Positions 16,612 through 26,058 of a stretch of DNA of 64,000 bases are shown here, in pieces. The DNA lies in assembly GCF_009882975.1 (NCBI RefSeq), contig NZ_WTUX01000019.1, forward strand, positions 365,263 through 429,262, read 5' to 3'. The position numbers and the translations under genes were made by a program. Source of the stretch: Maritimibacter harenae (GTDB taxonomy: Bacteria > Pseudomonadota > Alphaproteobacteria > Rhodobacterales > Rhodobacteraceae). The notes beneath the pieces are model-generated. The model worked only from the letters and a program-made list of their open reading frames with translations, did not search any database and had not been told where the DNA came from. How positions within the stretch are numbered: the stretch's first letter is position 1; every line of letters begins with the position of its first letter.

Positions 16612-17919
16612 TCAGCGCTCGCGCAGCGCCTCGCTCCCGACCCTGAGAAACGGGTTCAGGAGATAGTCGAGCACCGTCTTGCGCCCCGTCTGGATGTCGA
16701 TCTGCGCGACCATCCCGGGGCTTATCGGGTTGCCGCCGAGCGCCGTCTCGTCCGTCCGGATCGTCACCTGGAAGAAGGCGTTGCCGTCCGCGTCGGTGAC
16801 CGTGTCCGCCCCGATCCGCTGCACGGTGCCCTGAAGCGATCCGTAGACCGTGTAATCGAACGCGGTGATCTTGACCGAGGCCGGGTCGCCCGGGCGGATG
16901 AAAGCCACGTCCTGCGGCGTGATCCGCGCCTCCACCAGCAGATGATCGTCCACCGGCACGATCTCGATCAACGGGTCGCCCGGACCGACCACCGCGCCGA
17001 TCGTGGCCACGTTCACCGTGTTGACGATCCCGCGCACCGGCGCGCGCAGCGTGGTGCGCGTCACCCGGTCCTGCGCCGCGCGCAGCGTCTCGCGCAGAAC
17101 CGAGAGCTCCGCCTGCACCCGCGCCAGCCGTTCGCGCGCGGTCAGCACGTAGGCCCGGCGCGAGGTCTCGATCTGGTTCTCGGCCTCCGCGATGGCCGCC
17201 TCCAGCCGGGGCAGGCGCGCCCGGCTCACCGCAAGCTCGCCCTCGAGCTCGGCAAGCCGCGTCTCCAGCCGCAGAAGCTCGATCTGCGTGATCGCGCCAC
17301 TGTCCACGTAGCCGCGCGTGAGGCGCACCTCCTCGGCCAGCGGGGCGATCTGGCCCTCGAGCTTGGCGATCATCGCGCGCGCTTCGCCCAGCTCCGCGCG
17401 CCGCTGCGAGAGCTGGTCGTTCAGCACGTCGAGCTCGGAGGACAGCTGCGAGCGGCGCGACGCGAACACCTCGCGCTCCGCGGCCACCGCCTCCGGTGCA
17501 CGCGCGGTGAGGCTTTCGGGGAAGGCGAGCGTCGCGCCGCCCTCGGCCTCCGTCCGCACCCGAAGCCGTTCGGCCAGAAGGGCGGCTTCCTGTTCCAGAA
17601 GCTCGCCGCGCCGGGCACCGGCCGTGGTGTCGTCGATGCGGATCAGGGGCGCGTCCGGCTCCACCGTTTCGCCCTCGTCCACGAGGATCTCGCGCACGAT
17701 CCCGCCCTCGAGGCTCTGGATCACCTGCACCTGCTGGCTGGGCACGACACGTCCCTGTCCGCGCGTGACCTCCTCGATCTCGAAGACGGCCGCCCACCAC
17801 AGGAACCCGGCGATCCCGGCCACCAGCGCGGCCAGGAGAAGCGTGCCGCCCCGGCCTTCGCCCTGCGGGCGCACGCCCGCGCGGTTCACGAAATCCTCGT
17901 CGACCGACGGCCCGAACAT
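16612..17919 (-). CDS. HlyD family type I secretion periplasmic adaptor
   Basis: 435 residues. A short cytosolic N-terminus is followed by one transmembrane helix (about residues 30-47, LLLAALVAGIAGFLWWAAVF). A biotinyl/lipoyl-like half (GRVVPSQQVQVIQSLEGGIV), a long coiled coil (about 120-290) and a beta-barrel C-terminus follow. It links the inner-membrane ABC exporter to the TolC pore. The ATG is chosen at the TGATG junction with the ABC gene stop. Order TolC-ABC-HlyD matches LapEBC-type systems that secrete large adhesins. Confidence 0.92.
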   Translation of the reverse strand: MFGPSVDEDFVNRAGVRPQGEGRGGTLLLAALVAGIAGFLWWAAVFEIEEVTRGQGRVVPSQQVQVIQSLEGGIVREILVDEGETVEPDAPLIRIDDTTAGARRGELLEQEAALLAERLRVRTEAEGGATLAFPESLTARAPEAVAAEREVFASRRSQLSSELDVLNDQLSQRRAELGEARAMIAKLEGQIAPLAEEVRLTRGYVDSGAITQIELLRLETRLAELEGELAVSRARLPRLEAAIAEAENQIETSRRAYVLTARERLARVQAELSVLRETLRAAQDRVTRTTLRAPVRGIVNTVNVATIGAVVGPGDPLIEIVPVDDHLLVEARITPQDVAFIRPGDPASVKITAFDYTVYGSLQGTVQRIGADTVTDADGNAFFQVTIRTDETALGGNPISPGMVAQIDIQTGRKTVLDYLLNPFLRVGSEALRER

Positions 17920-20066
17920 CACGCACCTTCCTTGGTGCGCGCGAGCGCGGCCTGCTGTAGCCGGCCCAGCACCTTCTGGCTCTCGCCGTCCAGCACCTTG
18001 CGGCCCTTGTCGAGCACCACCATCCGCCCCGCCAGCGCGGCCAGCCCGGGGCGGTGGGTGCACAGGATCAGCGCGGTGCCGTCCTCGCGCAGCGTTGAAA
18101 GCCGCTCGGTCACCTGGGTCTCCATGTCCCGGTCCATCGCGTTCGTCGGCTCGTCGAGGAACAGCACGCGCGGCCGGCGCAGGATCAGGCGGGCGAGCGC
18201 AAGGCCCTGGCGCTGACCGCCCGACAGGTTGCCGCCGCGCTCGCCGATGAAGGTGCCCAGCCCGTCGGGCAGCGTGGCGACGAACCCGTCCATGCCGGAC
18301 AGTTGCAGGGCGCGCGCGATGTCGTCGGCGCCGGCGCGCGGCGCACCGATGGTCAGGTTCTCGCCCAGCGTGCCGGTGAAAAGCTCCGGCTCCTGCGGCA
18401 GGTAGCCCACGCCCCGGCGCAGCTCGGCGGGGTCGTACTGGGACAGGTTCTGCCCGTCGATCAGCACCGTGCCCTGCTGCGGGGCGAGAAGCCCGGACAG
18501 GAGCTTGCCCAGCGTCGACTTGCCCGATCCCACCCGGCCCACGAGCGCCACGATCTCGCCGGGGGCCACGGCCAGGTCGAGCTCCGCGATCGCGGGCACG
18601 GTCGATCCGGGATAGGTGAAGCCCAGACCTTGCGTCTCGACCCGGCCCGCCCGAATCGTCATGCGGCTTTCGATCGCCGCCTGCCGCTCGGGCGCGACGG
18701 CCATGAGCGCCGTCAGCGTCTGCATCGAACGGCGCGCCTGGTGGGCGCGGAAGATCGTCTGCGCGATGGCCCCCAGCGGGGCAAGCGCGCGGCCCGACAG
18801 GATGTTCGCCGCGATCAGCGCCCCGATGGAGATCCGCCCGTCCGAGATCAGGAACACGCCCCAGGTGATGATCGCGATGCTCACGCCCTGCTGGATCACG
18901 CCTGTCCCGTTCGCGGCGAAGTTCGACCAGAACCGCGACCGCCCCGACACCCGGGCCGACGCGGCGGTGGCCGCGTCCCACTCGCGCTGCATGACAGGTT
19001 CGGCGTTGAGCGACTTGACCGTCTCCAGCCCCGCCAGCGCCTCGATCAGCACCTTCTGGCGCCGGTTCGCCGCCGCTTGCGCGCGCGCCACGGCCGCCCC
19101 CATCGGGATCTGCGCCACGACGGCCAGCGCCAGCATCACCGGGATCGCGGCCAGCGGCACGAAGGCCAGGGGCCCCACGATGATCCACAGCACGCCGATG
19201 AAGATGAAGATGAACACCAGGTCGATGAGCGCGACGAGGCTCTGGGAGCCGAAGAATTCGCGCACCGTCTCGAAGTCGCGCAGGAAGGTCGCGGTGCCCA
19301 GCGCGCCGCCCGGCATGTCGGCGGGCCTGAGCGCGAGCGCGTGCCGGAAGAGCGCCGACGAGATGCCCACGTCCAGCCGCCGCCCGATCCGCTCCAGCAC
19401 CCCCGCGCGCACCGAGCGCAGCGCGAAGTCGAGCGCGATGGCGATGCCCACGCCCAGCGCCAGCGTGCCCAGCGTCACGAAGGCGAGGTTCGGGATCACC
19501 CGGTCGTAGACGTTCATCACGAAGATCGGCAGCGCGAGCCCCAGAAGGTTGATCGCGAGGGCGGCGATGACGATCTGCACCCACGCGCCGCGGTTCTCCT
19601 TCATCGGCCGCCAGAACCAGTGGCCCCCCGGCGCCTCCCCGTCCGTCTCCGCCGTCTCCTCGGCGGTGACGAGCATCGCCTGCCGGCGCGCCCTGTGGCG
19701 CAGCTCGCGCGCCGTGAGTTCGCTTTCCAGCCCGCCCCGCGCAGGCTCCGCGATCCGCATCCGGCGCGGGTTCGAGGTGATCGCGGTCAGGATGAAGGGG
19801 GTGCCGTCGAAGTCGAACAGCACGGCGGGCAGGGTGGCCGGGTCCAGCCGGTCGGGCCGCCGCGTCACCATCCGGGCGCGCAACCCCGCGCTTGCCAGCG
19901 CCTGCGACAGGATCTCGGGGCGCCGCGTGTCCTCGCCGCCCGGCAGCCGCGCGCGCGCGGCGTCGTCGGTCCAGGCGCGGTCATGATGGTCGGCCAGCCA
20001 CGCGGCGGCGGCGAGCCCGGCGTCGGCCTCGTCCCCTGCCTGCGCCGTGGCTGTCGCGTCCATCAT
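17919..20066 (-). CDS. Type I secretion system permease/ATPase (LssB/LapB-like)
   Basis: 715 residues. The N-terminal domain (about 1-130) is C39-peptidase-like but lacks the catalytic Cys, as in exporters of RTX and Lap-type adhesins that are not processed at a double-Gly leader. A six-helix ABC membrane domain (about 155-430) is followed by the ATPase, with Walker A GRVGSGKST near residue 512, signature LSGGQRQ near 615 and Walker B VLFLDEPTNAMD. Start at 20066 makes an ATGA overlap with the tolC-like stop. It drives export of an unlinked substrate; the RTX protein at 38437-42510 is a candidate. Confidence 0.93.
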   Translation of the reverse strand: MMDATATAQAGDEADAGLAAAAWLADHHDRAWTDDAARARLPGGEDTRRPEILSQALASAGLRARMVTRRPDRLDPATLPAVLFDFDGTPFILTAITSNPRRMRIAEPARGGLESELTARELRHRARRQAMLVTAEETAETDGEAPGGHWFWRPMKENRGAWVQIVIAALAINLLGLALPIFVMNVYDRVIPNLAFVTLGTLALGVGIAIALDFALRSVRAGVLERIGRRLDVGISSALFRHALALRPADMPGGALGTATFLRDFETVREFFGSQSLVALIDLVFIFIFIGVLWIIVGPLAFVPLAAIPVMLALAVVAQIPMGAAVARAQAAANRRQKVLIEALAGLETVKSLNAEPVMQREWDAATAASARVSGRSRFWSNFAANGTGVIQQGVSIAIITWGVFLISDGRISIGALIAANILSGRALAPLGAIAQTIFRAHQARRSMQTLTALMAVAPERQAAIESRMTIRAGRVETQGLGFTYPGSTVPAIAELDLAVAPGEIVALVGRVGSGKSTLGKLLSGLLAPQQGTVLIDGQNLSQYDPAELRRGVGYLPQEPELFTGTLGENLTIGAPRAGADDIARALQLSGMDGFVATLPDGLGTFIGERGGNLSGGQRQGLALARLILRRPRVLFLDEPTNAMDRDMETQVTERLSTLREDGTALILCTHRPGLAALAGRMVVLDKGRKVLDGESQKVLGRLQQAALARTKEGA

Positions 20067-21448
20067 TTCAGGTCCGGGATCTCCGTCGCGAAGACCGAGC
20101 GGGGCCCGTTCTCGACCGCCCGCGCCTCGAAGTCGGGCATCAGGGCGGTCCCGGCATTCTTGATCCCGAAATGCTCGGCCAGTCGGCTTTCGACGGCCAG
20201 GATCTGGTACTGGTTGAAGGCGTATGAGGCCTCGGCGCTGATGTCCTCGAAGCGTGCGTTGAACCACGTCGCCTCGGCGTCGAGCACCTCGAGCAGCGAC
20301 CGCGTGCCCGCCTCGAACTGGGTGTAGTACTGGTCCGCGGCCCTGCGCGAGGCCGCCAGCTGCCGATCGAGCAGCACGGTGCGCTCGATGTTGGCGTTGT
20401 AGGCATACCACGTGGTGGCGGCGAGCTCGCGGGTGTCGAGCATCGCCTCGTCGCGCTCGGCCATCGCCTGCACGATGCGCATCTTCGCCGCCCGCGTCTC
20501 GGCCTTGCGCCCGCCCGCGAAGATTTCCCATTCCGCGCCCACGGCGGCATAGGCGTCATAGGCCGCCCCCGGCACGCCGTTGCCGTTGAGCCCCGCGTTG
20601 GCGCCGACGCGCGCCGTGACCTGCGGCAGGCGGCCCGATTCCGTGACCTCGACCCCGTATTCGGCCTGCTTCACGCCCGCGTCCGCGGCCTTCACCGACA
20701 GGCTGCGCCGGACGGCCCGCGCCGTGAACGCCTCGCCGGTAAGCGGTAGGTCGTGGACCCATTCGATCTTCATCGGCCCGTGCGGCGCGTGGCCCACGAT
20801 GGCCTCGTAACGCGCCTGCGACGAGCGCAGGGCCTCCTCGACCTGCACCAGCGCCAGCCGGGCCGACATGACGCGCCGTTCGGCGTCGAACCGGTCGGAC
20901 GAGGGCAGGCGCCCACCCTCCACGAGGTCCGCCACGCGGCCCGAGATCTCCCGGTGGCGCGCCACGTTCTGGCGGGACACGGCCACCAGCTGCTGATGGC
21001 GCAGCACGTCGATATAGGCCTCGACCGCGCTCAGGGCGAGCGTCTCCGAGGCGTCGAGCAGCCGGAACACGGTCTCGTCCACGCGGGCCGCGTCCCGGTA
21101 GACCTCGTTGGCACGCCGGAACCCGTCGAAGACGACGTAGGCCGCCTCGACATTCGCGCGCGCCGCGGCCGACACCCGGTTGTTGTTCGCGGGCGAAAGC
21201 CGCGCGGGATCGTTGTAGTAGTAGACACCGGCCTCCGCGCTCGCGGTCACGGTGGGCAGGAAATCACGCTCGCGTGCCAGAAGATCGAAGGCGGTCGCCC
21301 GGGCCTCGGCCTCGCGGACCTTCGCGGCCGGGTTTTCGGTCACCGCCGCGCGCACCGCGTCGCGCAGGCTCTCGGCGGCCACGGGCGCGCCGAGGGTCGC
21401 ACAGACGCCAAGGCCCGCCAGAAGCGCTCGCATACGCCAAACCATCAT
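20063..21448 (-). CDS. TolC family outer-membrane channel of type I secretion
   Basis: 461 residues with a signal peptide ending near VAAES. The mature chain has the two-fold TolC repeat of long helices and beta strands, including the segments LRDAVRAAVTENP near the N-terminus and FNQYQILAVESRLAEHFG near the C-terminus. It forms the trimeric outer-membrane exit duct for the ABC-HlyD complex encoded directly downstream. The start at 21448 (tandem ATGATG) has GGGAG upstream; the longer frame to 21487 would bury the signal peptide. Confidence 0.9.
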   Translation of the reverse strand: MMVWRMRALLAGLGVCATLGAPVAAESLRDAVRAAVTENPAAKVREAEARATAFDLLARERDFLPTVTASAEAGVYYYNDPARLSPANNNRVSAAARANVEAAYVVFDGFRRANEVYRDAARVDETVFRLLDASETLALSAVEAYIDVLRHQQLVAVSRQNVARHREISGRVADLVEGGRLPSSDRFDAERRVMSARLALVQVEEALRSSQARYEAIVGHAPHGPMKIEWVHDLPLTGEAFTARAVRRSLSVKAADAGVKQAEYGVEVTESGRLPQVTARVGANAGLNGNGVPGAAYDAYAAVGAEWEIFAGGRKAETRAAKMRIVQAMAERDEAMLDTRELAATTWYAYNANIERTVLLDRQLAASRRAADQYYTQFEAGTRSLLEVLDAEATWFNARFEDISAEASYAFNQYQILAVESRLAEHFGIKNAGTALMPDFEARAVENGPRSVFATEIPDLK

Positions 21449-21578
21449 GTTCTCCCGCGCCGGGCCTTCCCCTGACCCCGGCGTCATTCAAAGTCGCAAA
21501 ATATAACTTCGAGAATAGGGATATGTTACGCCGTCGCAATCGGCGCGTACGAATTGGAACATCTCGTACGTGTATGTG

Positions 21579-21959
21579 TCAGCCAAACCACAACAGGACG
21601 GCGACCACGCCCACCAGCGTCGCCTGGTGGCAGAACTGGTCCAGCCCGTGGAAGACCCAGTATTCGCGCCGGTTGGGGTCGGGCTTGCGCATCCGGGTGA
21701 TCCGGTCCTTGGCATAATCGATGTGGTAATGGATCACGATCTCGCCCACCGACACGAGCGCCGAGAGCACCGGGTCGAAGCCGGTCAAGATCAGCACGAC
21801 GAAGGTGAAGACCCCGTGCAGGCCCGCATGCGCCAGACCGCCGGGATGGCCGTAATTGCCCTTGTTGCGGATCATCCAGACCGTCTGCAACGCGTAGTCC
21901 GCGAAGAAGTGTTTCACCTGCAGAAGCAGGATCACGAAGAGGATGAATTCCGGCGTCAT
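21579..21959 (-). CDS. DUF3307 membrane protein
   Basis: 126 residues with four hydrophobic segments. The N-terminal motif KHFFADYALQT and the His-rich middle (HAGLHGVFTF, EIVIHYHIDYAKD, FHGLDQFCHQ) are typical of DUF3307. In other bacteria that domain is found in small membrane proteins, sometimes beside transport or regulatory genes. The function is unknown; the conserved His/Asp array inside the membrane suggests a metal- or substrate-binding site. The ATG overlaps the SulP stop by four bases, so it is translationally coupled to it. Confidence 0.82.
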   Translation of the reverse strand: MTPEFILFVILLLQVKHFFADYALQTVWMIRNKGNYGHPGGLAHAGLHGVFTFVVLILTGFDPVLSALVSVGEIVIHYHIDYAKDRITRMRKPDPNRREYWVFHGLDQFCHQATLVGVVAVLLWFG

Positions 21960-24115
21960 GATGCGCGCTGTCCCAGTATCTTGTTCGTGCGATCGAGCTT
22001 TTCAGCCAGACCTGACGCCATCGCCTGATGCCAATACGCGGCCAGCCTGGGGTCTTTGTCCTGCAACTCACGCAACTTGTTGTCCGACAGACGGTAGACC
22101 ACCGCGTCCGTATCGGCAACGACGTCGGCCGTCCGCGCCTTGCCCGCGTAGCTCGCGATCTCGCCCACGATCGCCCCGGGGCGCTGCTTCATGACACGAA
22201 GCGGCCTGTCATCGCCCGTGCGGATCCAGACCGACAGCATGCCGCGCTCCAGGAGGTAGACATCGCCCGACATCTCGCCCCGCGTCAGGATGCGGGTGCC
22301 CGAGCGCACCTCTTCGCGGGTCATCTCGTCGAAGAGCCGCCGCGCGATCGCCCCGTCGCCGATCAGCGCTGTGAGTGCCGAAAGCGCGTCGTCCGGCACG
22401 TCGCCCCCGGGGCGCGCGCGGGCGATGAGGGCGGTCTCGGCCTCCTCCATCGCGGCATCGGTGGTGGGGGCGGTCGACAGCCGGTCGGTGTCCTCGACCA
22501 GCCGCGCCCGGGCGATGTCGCGGGCGAGCGTTTCGTTGAGGTCGGACAGCACCACGTCCACGTCGCGCTTCTGGGCGAGGATGTCGAGCTTGCGCAGGGC
22601 GGCAAGCGCGGAGGCGTCCATCCGGCTCACGCGGCTGAAGTCGAGAATGACGGTGCCCGGCGCCGCGTCGCCCTCGATCAGGTCGCGGATGTGCGACGAC
22701 ACCCGTTCGATCGATCCGAAGAACAGGAACCCCTGCAACGTGACCACCGCGACCTCGTGCCCGTGGGCGCGCAGGAGTTCCACCTGCTGCGGCCCCCGGT
22801 CCACGGTCGAGCGCAGCACCGACAGGTCGGACGAGCCGCGCACCACCGGCAGGCGGGCATAGGACACGGCGAAGATCAGCGAGGCGGCCATGATCCCCAG
22901 CACGACGGCGCCGGGCATGCCCACGACGACCGAGGCGGCGATGATCGCGAAGGCGAGCAGCCACTCGGCCAGGGTCTGCTCGTGTCGGGTGAAGACCCAC
23001 CACTGGCCCACGATCGAGGCCCCGAAGAAGATCAGCAGCCCGCTCGAGACGAAACCCGGCACGTAGGCCAGGATATCGCCCGCGAAGAGGATGCCCAGGG
23101 CCAGCACGGCGCAGGTCACGATGCCGGTCACGCGCCCCGAGGCGCCCATGAAGCGCGCCGCGATCGTGTTGGAGGTGTTGAGAAAACTCACGGTGCTGCC
23201 CCACAGCCCCGTCACGATGTTGAGCGTGCCCTGCCGCACCAGCTCGCGCCGCTGGTCCATGTCGCGGCGCAGGGTCAGCTCGACCCCGGTGATGTTGAGC
23301 ATCGCGGAGAACAGGCTGACCACCGCGGCGGCGAGGATCGCGGGCAGGGCGGCCAGCACCGCCCCCGGGTCCACGTCGCCCGGCCGGACCGGGGACGTAT
23401 CCGTCGCGGCGGGCCGCGTCGGCAGGAACCCCGCCGCCCGTGCGCCCTCCGGCGTCACGCCCGTCACGGCCAGCACCGCGTAGAACCCCGCGAAGGCCAG
23501 GACCAGCGCCGCGCCCAGCCCCATCGTGCGCCAGCGCAGCGTGATGACCCACAGCACCGCCGCGAAGCCCGCGGCCAGCATCAGGGCGGGCAGGGCGTCG
23601 GGAACGCCCGCGCCGCCGGCCGGCAGGCACATCCCGCCCTCGCAGGTCATGCGCACCGCCGAGATCACCAGAAGCGCGCCGGACGCCGCGAGGTAGCCCG
23701 AGGACACCGGGAAGGGCACGAGCTGCACGAACCGCGCGAGGTTCAGCGCGGCGACCGCCACCATCGCGGCCCCCGTCAGCAACGCCGTGATCCCGAGAAT
23801 GGCGAAGACCGTCGCCACCTTCGCCTCGGGTCCGGCGGTGAGCGCGATGATCGAGGGCAGCAGGATCGCCACCGTGGCGTTCTGCACGTTCGCGAAGGCG
23901 GGCCCCACGAAATAGCGCCCGAGCATCAGCGACCCGGTGCCCAGGATGCCGCTCAGAAGGAAGACCGCCGTGGCGTAGGGGGCGCCGGCGGCGAGCGCGC
24001 CGGTGAAGACAAGGCTCGCCAGTGCGATCGCGCGGCTCAGGTTGTCGAAGCCCAGGACAAGCCCGGCGACGGCGGGGCGCGCTATCCGGCCCCGCGCACC
24101 ATGCTCAGGCGACAT
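21956..24115 (-). CDS. SulP-type permease fused to STAS and cyclic-nucleotide-binding domains
   Basis: 719 residues. A SulP/SLC26 membrane core (about residues 1-420, up to 14 helices) is followed by a STAS domain (about 440-545, with VILDFSRVSRMDASAL). A Crp-type cyclic-nucleotide-binding domain closes the chain (about 590-710, RSGTRILTRGEMSGDVYLLERG to GEIASYAGKART). Transport of an anion gated by cAMP/cGMP binding is the simple reading, not shown. The core lacks an obvious sulfate-specific motif. It is the middle gene of a three-gene operon and overlaps the upstream CNB gene by 11 bp. Confidence 0.88.
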   Translation of the reverse strand: MSPEHGARGRIARPAVAGLVLGFDNLSRAIALASLVFTGALAAGAPYATAVFLLSGILGTGSLMLGRYFVGPAFANVQNATVAILLPSIIALTAGPEAKVATVFAILGITALLTGAAMVAVAALNLARFVQLVPFPVSSGYLAASGALLVISAVRMTCEGGMCLPAGGAGVPDALPALMLAAGFAAVLWVITLRWRTMGLGAALVLAFAGFYAVLAVTGVTPEGARAAGFLPTRPAATDTSPVRPGDVDPGAVLAALPAILAAAVVSLFSAMLNITGVELTLRRDMDQRRELVRQGTLNIVTGLWGSTVSFLNTSNTIAARFMGASGRVTGIVTCAVLALGILFAGDILAYVPGFVSSGLLIFFGASIVGQWWVFTRHEQTLAEWLLAFAIIAASVVVGMPGAVVLGIMAASLIFAVSYARLPVVRGSSDLSVLRSTVDRGPQQVELLRAHGHEVAVVTLQGFLFFGSIERVSSHIRDLIEGDAAPGTVILDFSRVSRMDASALAALRKLDILAQKRDVDVVLSDLNETLARDIARARLVEDTDRLSTAPTTDAAMEEAETALIARARPGGDVPDDALSALTALIGDGAIARRLFDEMTREEVRSGTRILTRGEMSGDVYLLERGMLSVWIRTGDDRPLRVMKQRPGAIVGEIASYAGKARTADVVADTDAVVYRLSDNKLRELQDKDPRLAAYWHQAMASGLAEKLDRTNKILGQRAS

Positions 24116-24821
24116 GTCCCGAGGAATCCGCGGGTGCCGACAGCTTGCGATTGGCCTCGATCAGCTTTTCCTTGGTCGAGCGCGCCAGGTGCACCGACAG
24201 GCTCGAGGCGAAATCCGCATCCGTCTCGGCAAGCGAACGCAGGGTCGTGCCGGAAACGGTGAAGATGCGCGACGGCTCCGTGATCGTCACGGTGGCCGAG
24301 GCGGGGGCCGCCTCCATCACGTTCATCTCGCCCACGAACCCGCGCTTGATCTCGGCGATGTCGGCCCCGCCGGATGACACCTTGGCCGACCCGTGCAGCA
24401 TGAAGTGCAGATGGGTGACGCACTCGTTCTCCTCGGTGAGCGTGGTGCCCGCTTCGGCGTTCGACCACACCCCGCGGTTCAGCAGGTTGCGCGCCGTCGG
24501 CTTGGCCATGCGCGGCAGGCCGTAGGCGATCAGCGTCTGCTCCTCTTCCGAGAAGTTCAGCCGCGAATTCTGGATGTAGATGCGCACCAGGCCGAAGACC
24601 GAGATCACCGCCCAGGCGATCTGGAGCGCGCCCGCGGGCCAGTTGAAATTGGTCGCCAGACCCAGGAGCACCAGCAGGCTGCCGACCAGGTTCAGCGCCG
24701 GAAAGGTGTAGCCCGAGCCCTTGATGGTGCCCAGCTGCAGCAGGAGATAGGCGATCAGGTAGAACCCGACCCCGATGAAGCCCGCCAATTCGAGAAGTGT
24801 CAGACTGCCCACGACGATCAT
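24105..24821 (-). CDS. Membrane-anchored cyclic-nucleotide-binding protein
   Basis: 238 residues. Three N-terminal transmembrane helices (about residues 3-80) resemble the CBU_0592-like small membrane domain. A cytosolic Crp-like nucleotide-binding beta-barrel follows (about 105-215, HFMLHGSAKVSSGG and KRGFVGEMNVMEA). No DNA-binding helix-turn-helix is present, so this is a membrane sensor or regulator rather than a transcription factor. It overlaps the SulP-STAS-CNB gene start by 11 bp; two CNB proteins in one operon suggest shared control by a cyclic nucleotide. Confidence 0.82.
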   Translation of the reverse strand: MIVVGSLTLLELAGFIGVGFYLIAYLLLQLGTIKGSGYTFPALNLVGSLLVLLGLATNFNWPAGALQIAWAVISVFGLVRIYIQNSRLNFSEEEQTLIAYGLPRMAKPTARNLLNRGVWSNAEAGTTLTEENECVTHLHFMLHGSAKVSSGGADIAEIKRGFVGEMNVMEAAPASATVTITEPSRIFTVSGTTLRSLAETDADFASSLSVHLARSTKEKLIEANRKLSAPADSSGHVA

Positions 24822-24887
24822 GGACCAGACCTAGCTTGTATGACCCATGCAGAAAAAGAGTAAATCGCGCCGGGGCCGCGATTTTCT

Positions 24888-25979
24888 CTACTTCAGCACG
24901 ATCACGTTGCGCTTGGCGGTGCCCGACCGGGTGCTCTCGATCGCCTCGTTGATCTGGTCCAGCCGGAACCGGCCCGAGACCAGCTCGTCCAGCTTCAGCC
25001 GCCCCTGTTCGTAGAGGTCGACCAGCCACGGGATGTCGCGCCGGATCACCGTGTCGCCCATCATCGTGCCCTGGATGCCCTGGCTCGCGTTGCCCATCGC
25101 CAGCGGCGAATAGGTCGCCTTCTCGGTGTAATGCGGCAGGCCCACCATGATCACCTCGCCCCCGGGGGCAAGGTAGCGCGGCGCCACGTCATAAACGGGG
25201 GCGACACCCACGGTGACGAAGACCGCGTCCGCGCCGCGCCCGCCGGTCAGTTTCTTGACCTCGTTCCAGGGCTTGGCTTCGGACCCAAGCACGCCGTGCG
25301 TCGCGCCGAACTCGCGCGCCATGTCGAGCTTTTCCTCGGTCATGTCGACCGCGATGATCCGCGCGGCCCCCGCGATGCGCGCGCCCTGGATCGCGTTCAG
25401 CCCGACGCCGCCCGCGCCGATCACCACCACGTTCTGTCCCGGGCGCACCTGCGCCACGTTCACCACGGCGCCCAGGCCGGTGATGACACCACAGGCCAGA
25501 AGGGCTGCGCTGTCCATCGGCACGCTGTCGGGGACCTTGGCGGCCTGGCTCGCCAGCACGACGACCTTCTCGGCGAAGGCCCCAGTCTCCAGCCCCTGGT
25601 AGATCGGCGTGCCGTCGGCAGTCGCAAGCGGCCCCTCGGTGAGCGAGTCGTAGGGCGTTTCACAGGTCACCGGCCGCGCGGTCTGGCATGACGGGCAGTG
25701 CCCGCAGGCGCGGATCAGCGTCACCACCACCCGGTCGCCGGCCGCAAGCCCCTTCACCCCGGGGCCGACCTTGGTCACGACGCCGGATGCCTCGTGGCCG
25801 TAGACCGCCGGAAGCGGGCCGCCGAAGCCGCCCTCGGCGAAGGAAATGTCGGACTGGCAGATCGCCACCGCGTGGACCTCGACCTCGATCTCGTCGGCCT
25901 GGGGCGGGCGGATCGTGATCTCTTCGATGACAAGCGGTTCGCCATGCGCGTGGCAGACGGCGGCCTTGATGGTGTCCAT
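24888..25979 (-). CDS. Zinc-dependent alcohol dehydrogenase family protein
   Basis: 363 residues, medium-chain dehydrogenase/reductase. Catalytic-zinc ligands are Cys41, His62 and Glu63 (GHEASG). The structural-zinc lobe is intact, with Cys92, Cys95, Cys98 and Cys106 in the standard 2-2-7 spacing. The nucleotide-binding motif is GAGGVGLNA in the middle of the chain. The family includes NAD-dependent aryl- and alkyl-alcohol dehydrogenases; substrate is unassigned. Start at 25979 follows a GGGAG ribosome binding site; the longer frame to 26042 adds unrelated sequence. Confidence 0.9.
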   Translation of the reverse strand: MDTIKAAVCHAHGEPLVIEEITIRPPQADEIEVEVHAVAICQSDISFAEGGFGGPLPAVYGHEASGVVTKVGPGVKGLAAGDRVVVTLIRACGHCPSCQTARPVTCETPYDSLTEGPLATADGTPIYQGLETGAFAEKVVVLASQAAKVPDSVPMDSAALLACGVITGLGAVVNVAQVRPGQNVVVIGAGGVGLNAIQGARIAGAARIIAVDMTEEKLDMAREFGATHGVLGSEAKPWNEVKKLTGGRGADAVFVTVGVAPVYDVAPRYLAPGGEVIMVGLPHYTEKATYSPLAMGNASQGIQGTMMGDTVIRRDIPWLVDLYEQGRLKLDELVSGRFRLDQINEAIESTRSGTAKRNVIVLK

Positions 25980-26058
25980 GTGGTTCTCCCGCACAGTGAA
26001 ACGGTGTTTCGCAATTACGTTTTGCGCCGCACCGCCCGACAAAGCAAGCCCAAAGGCG

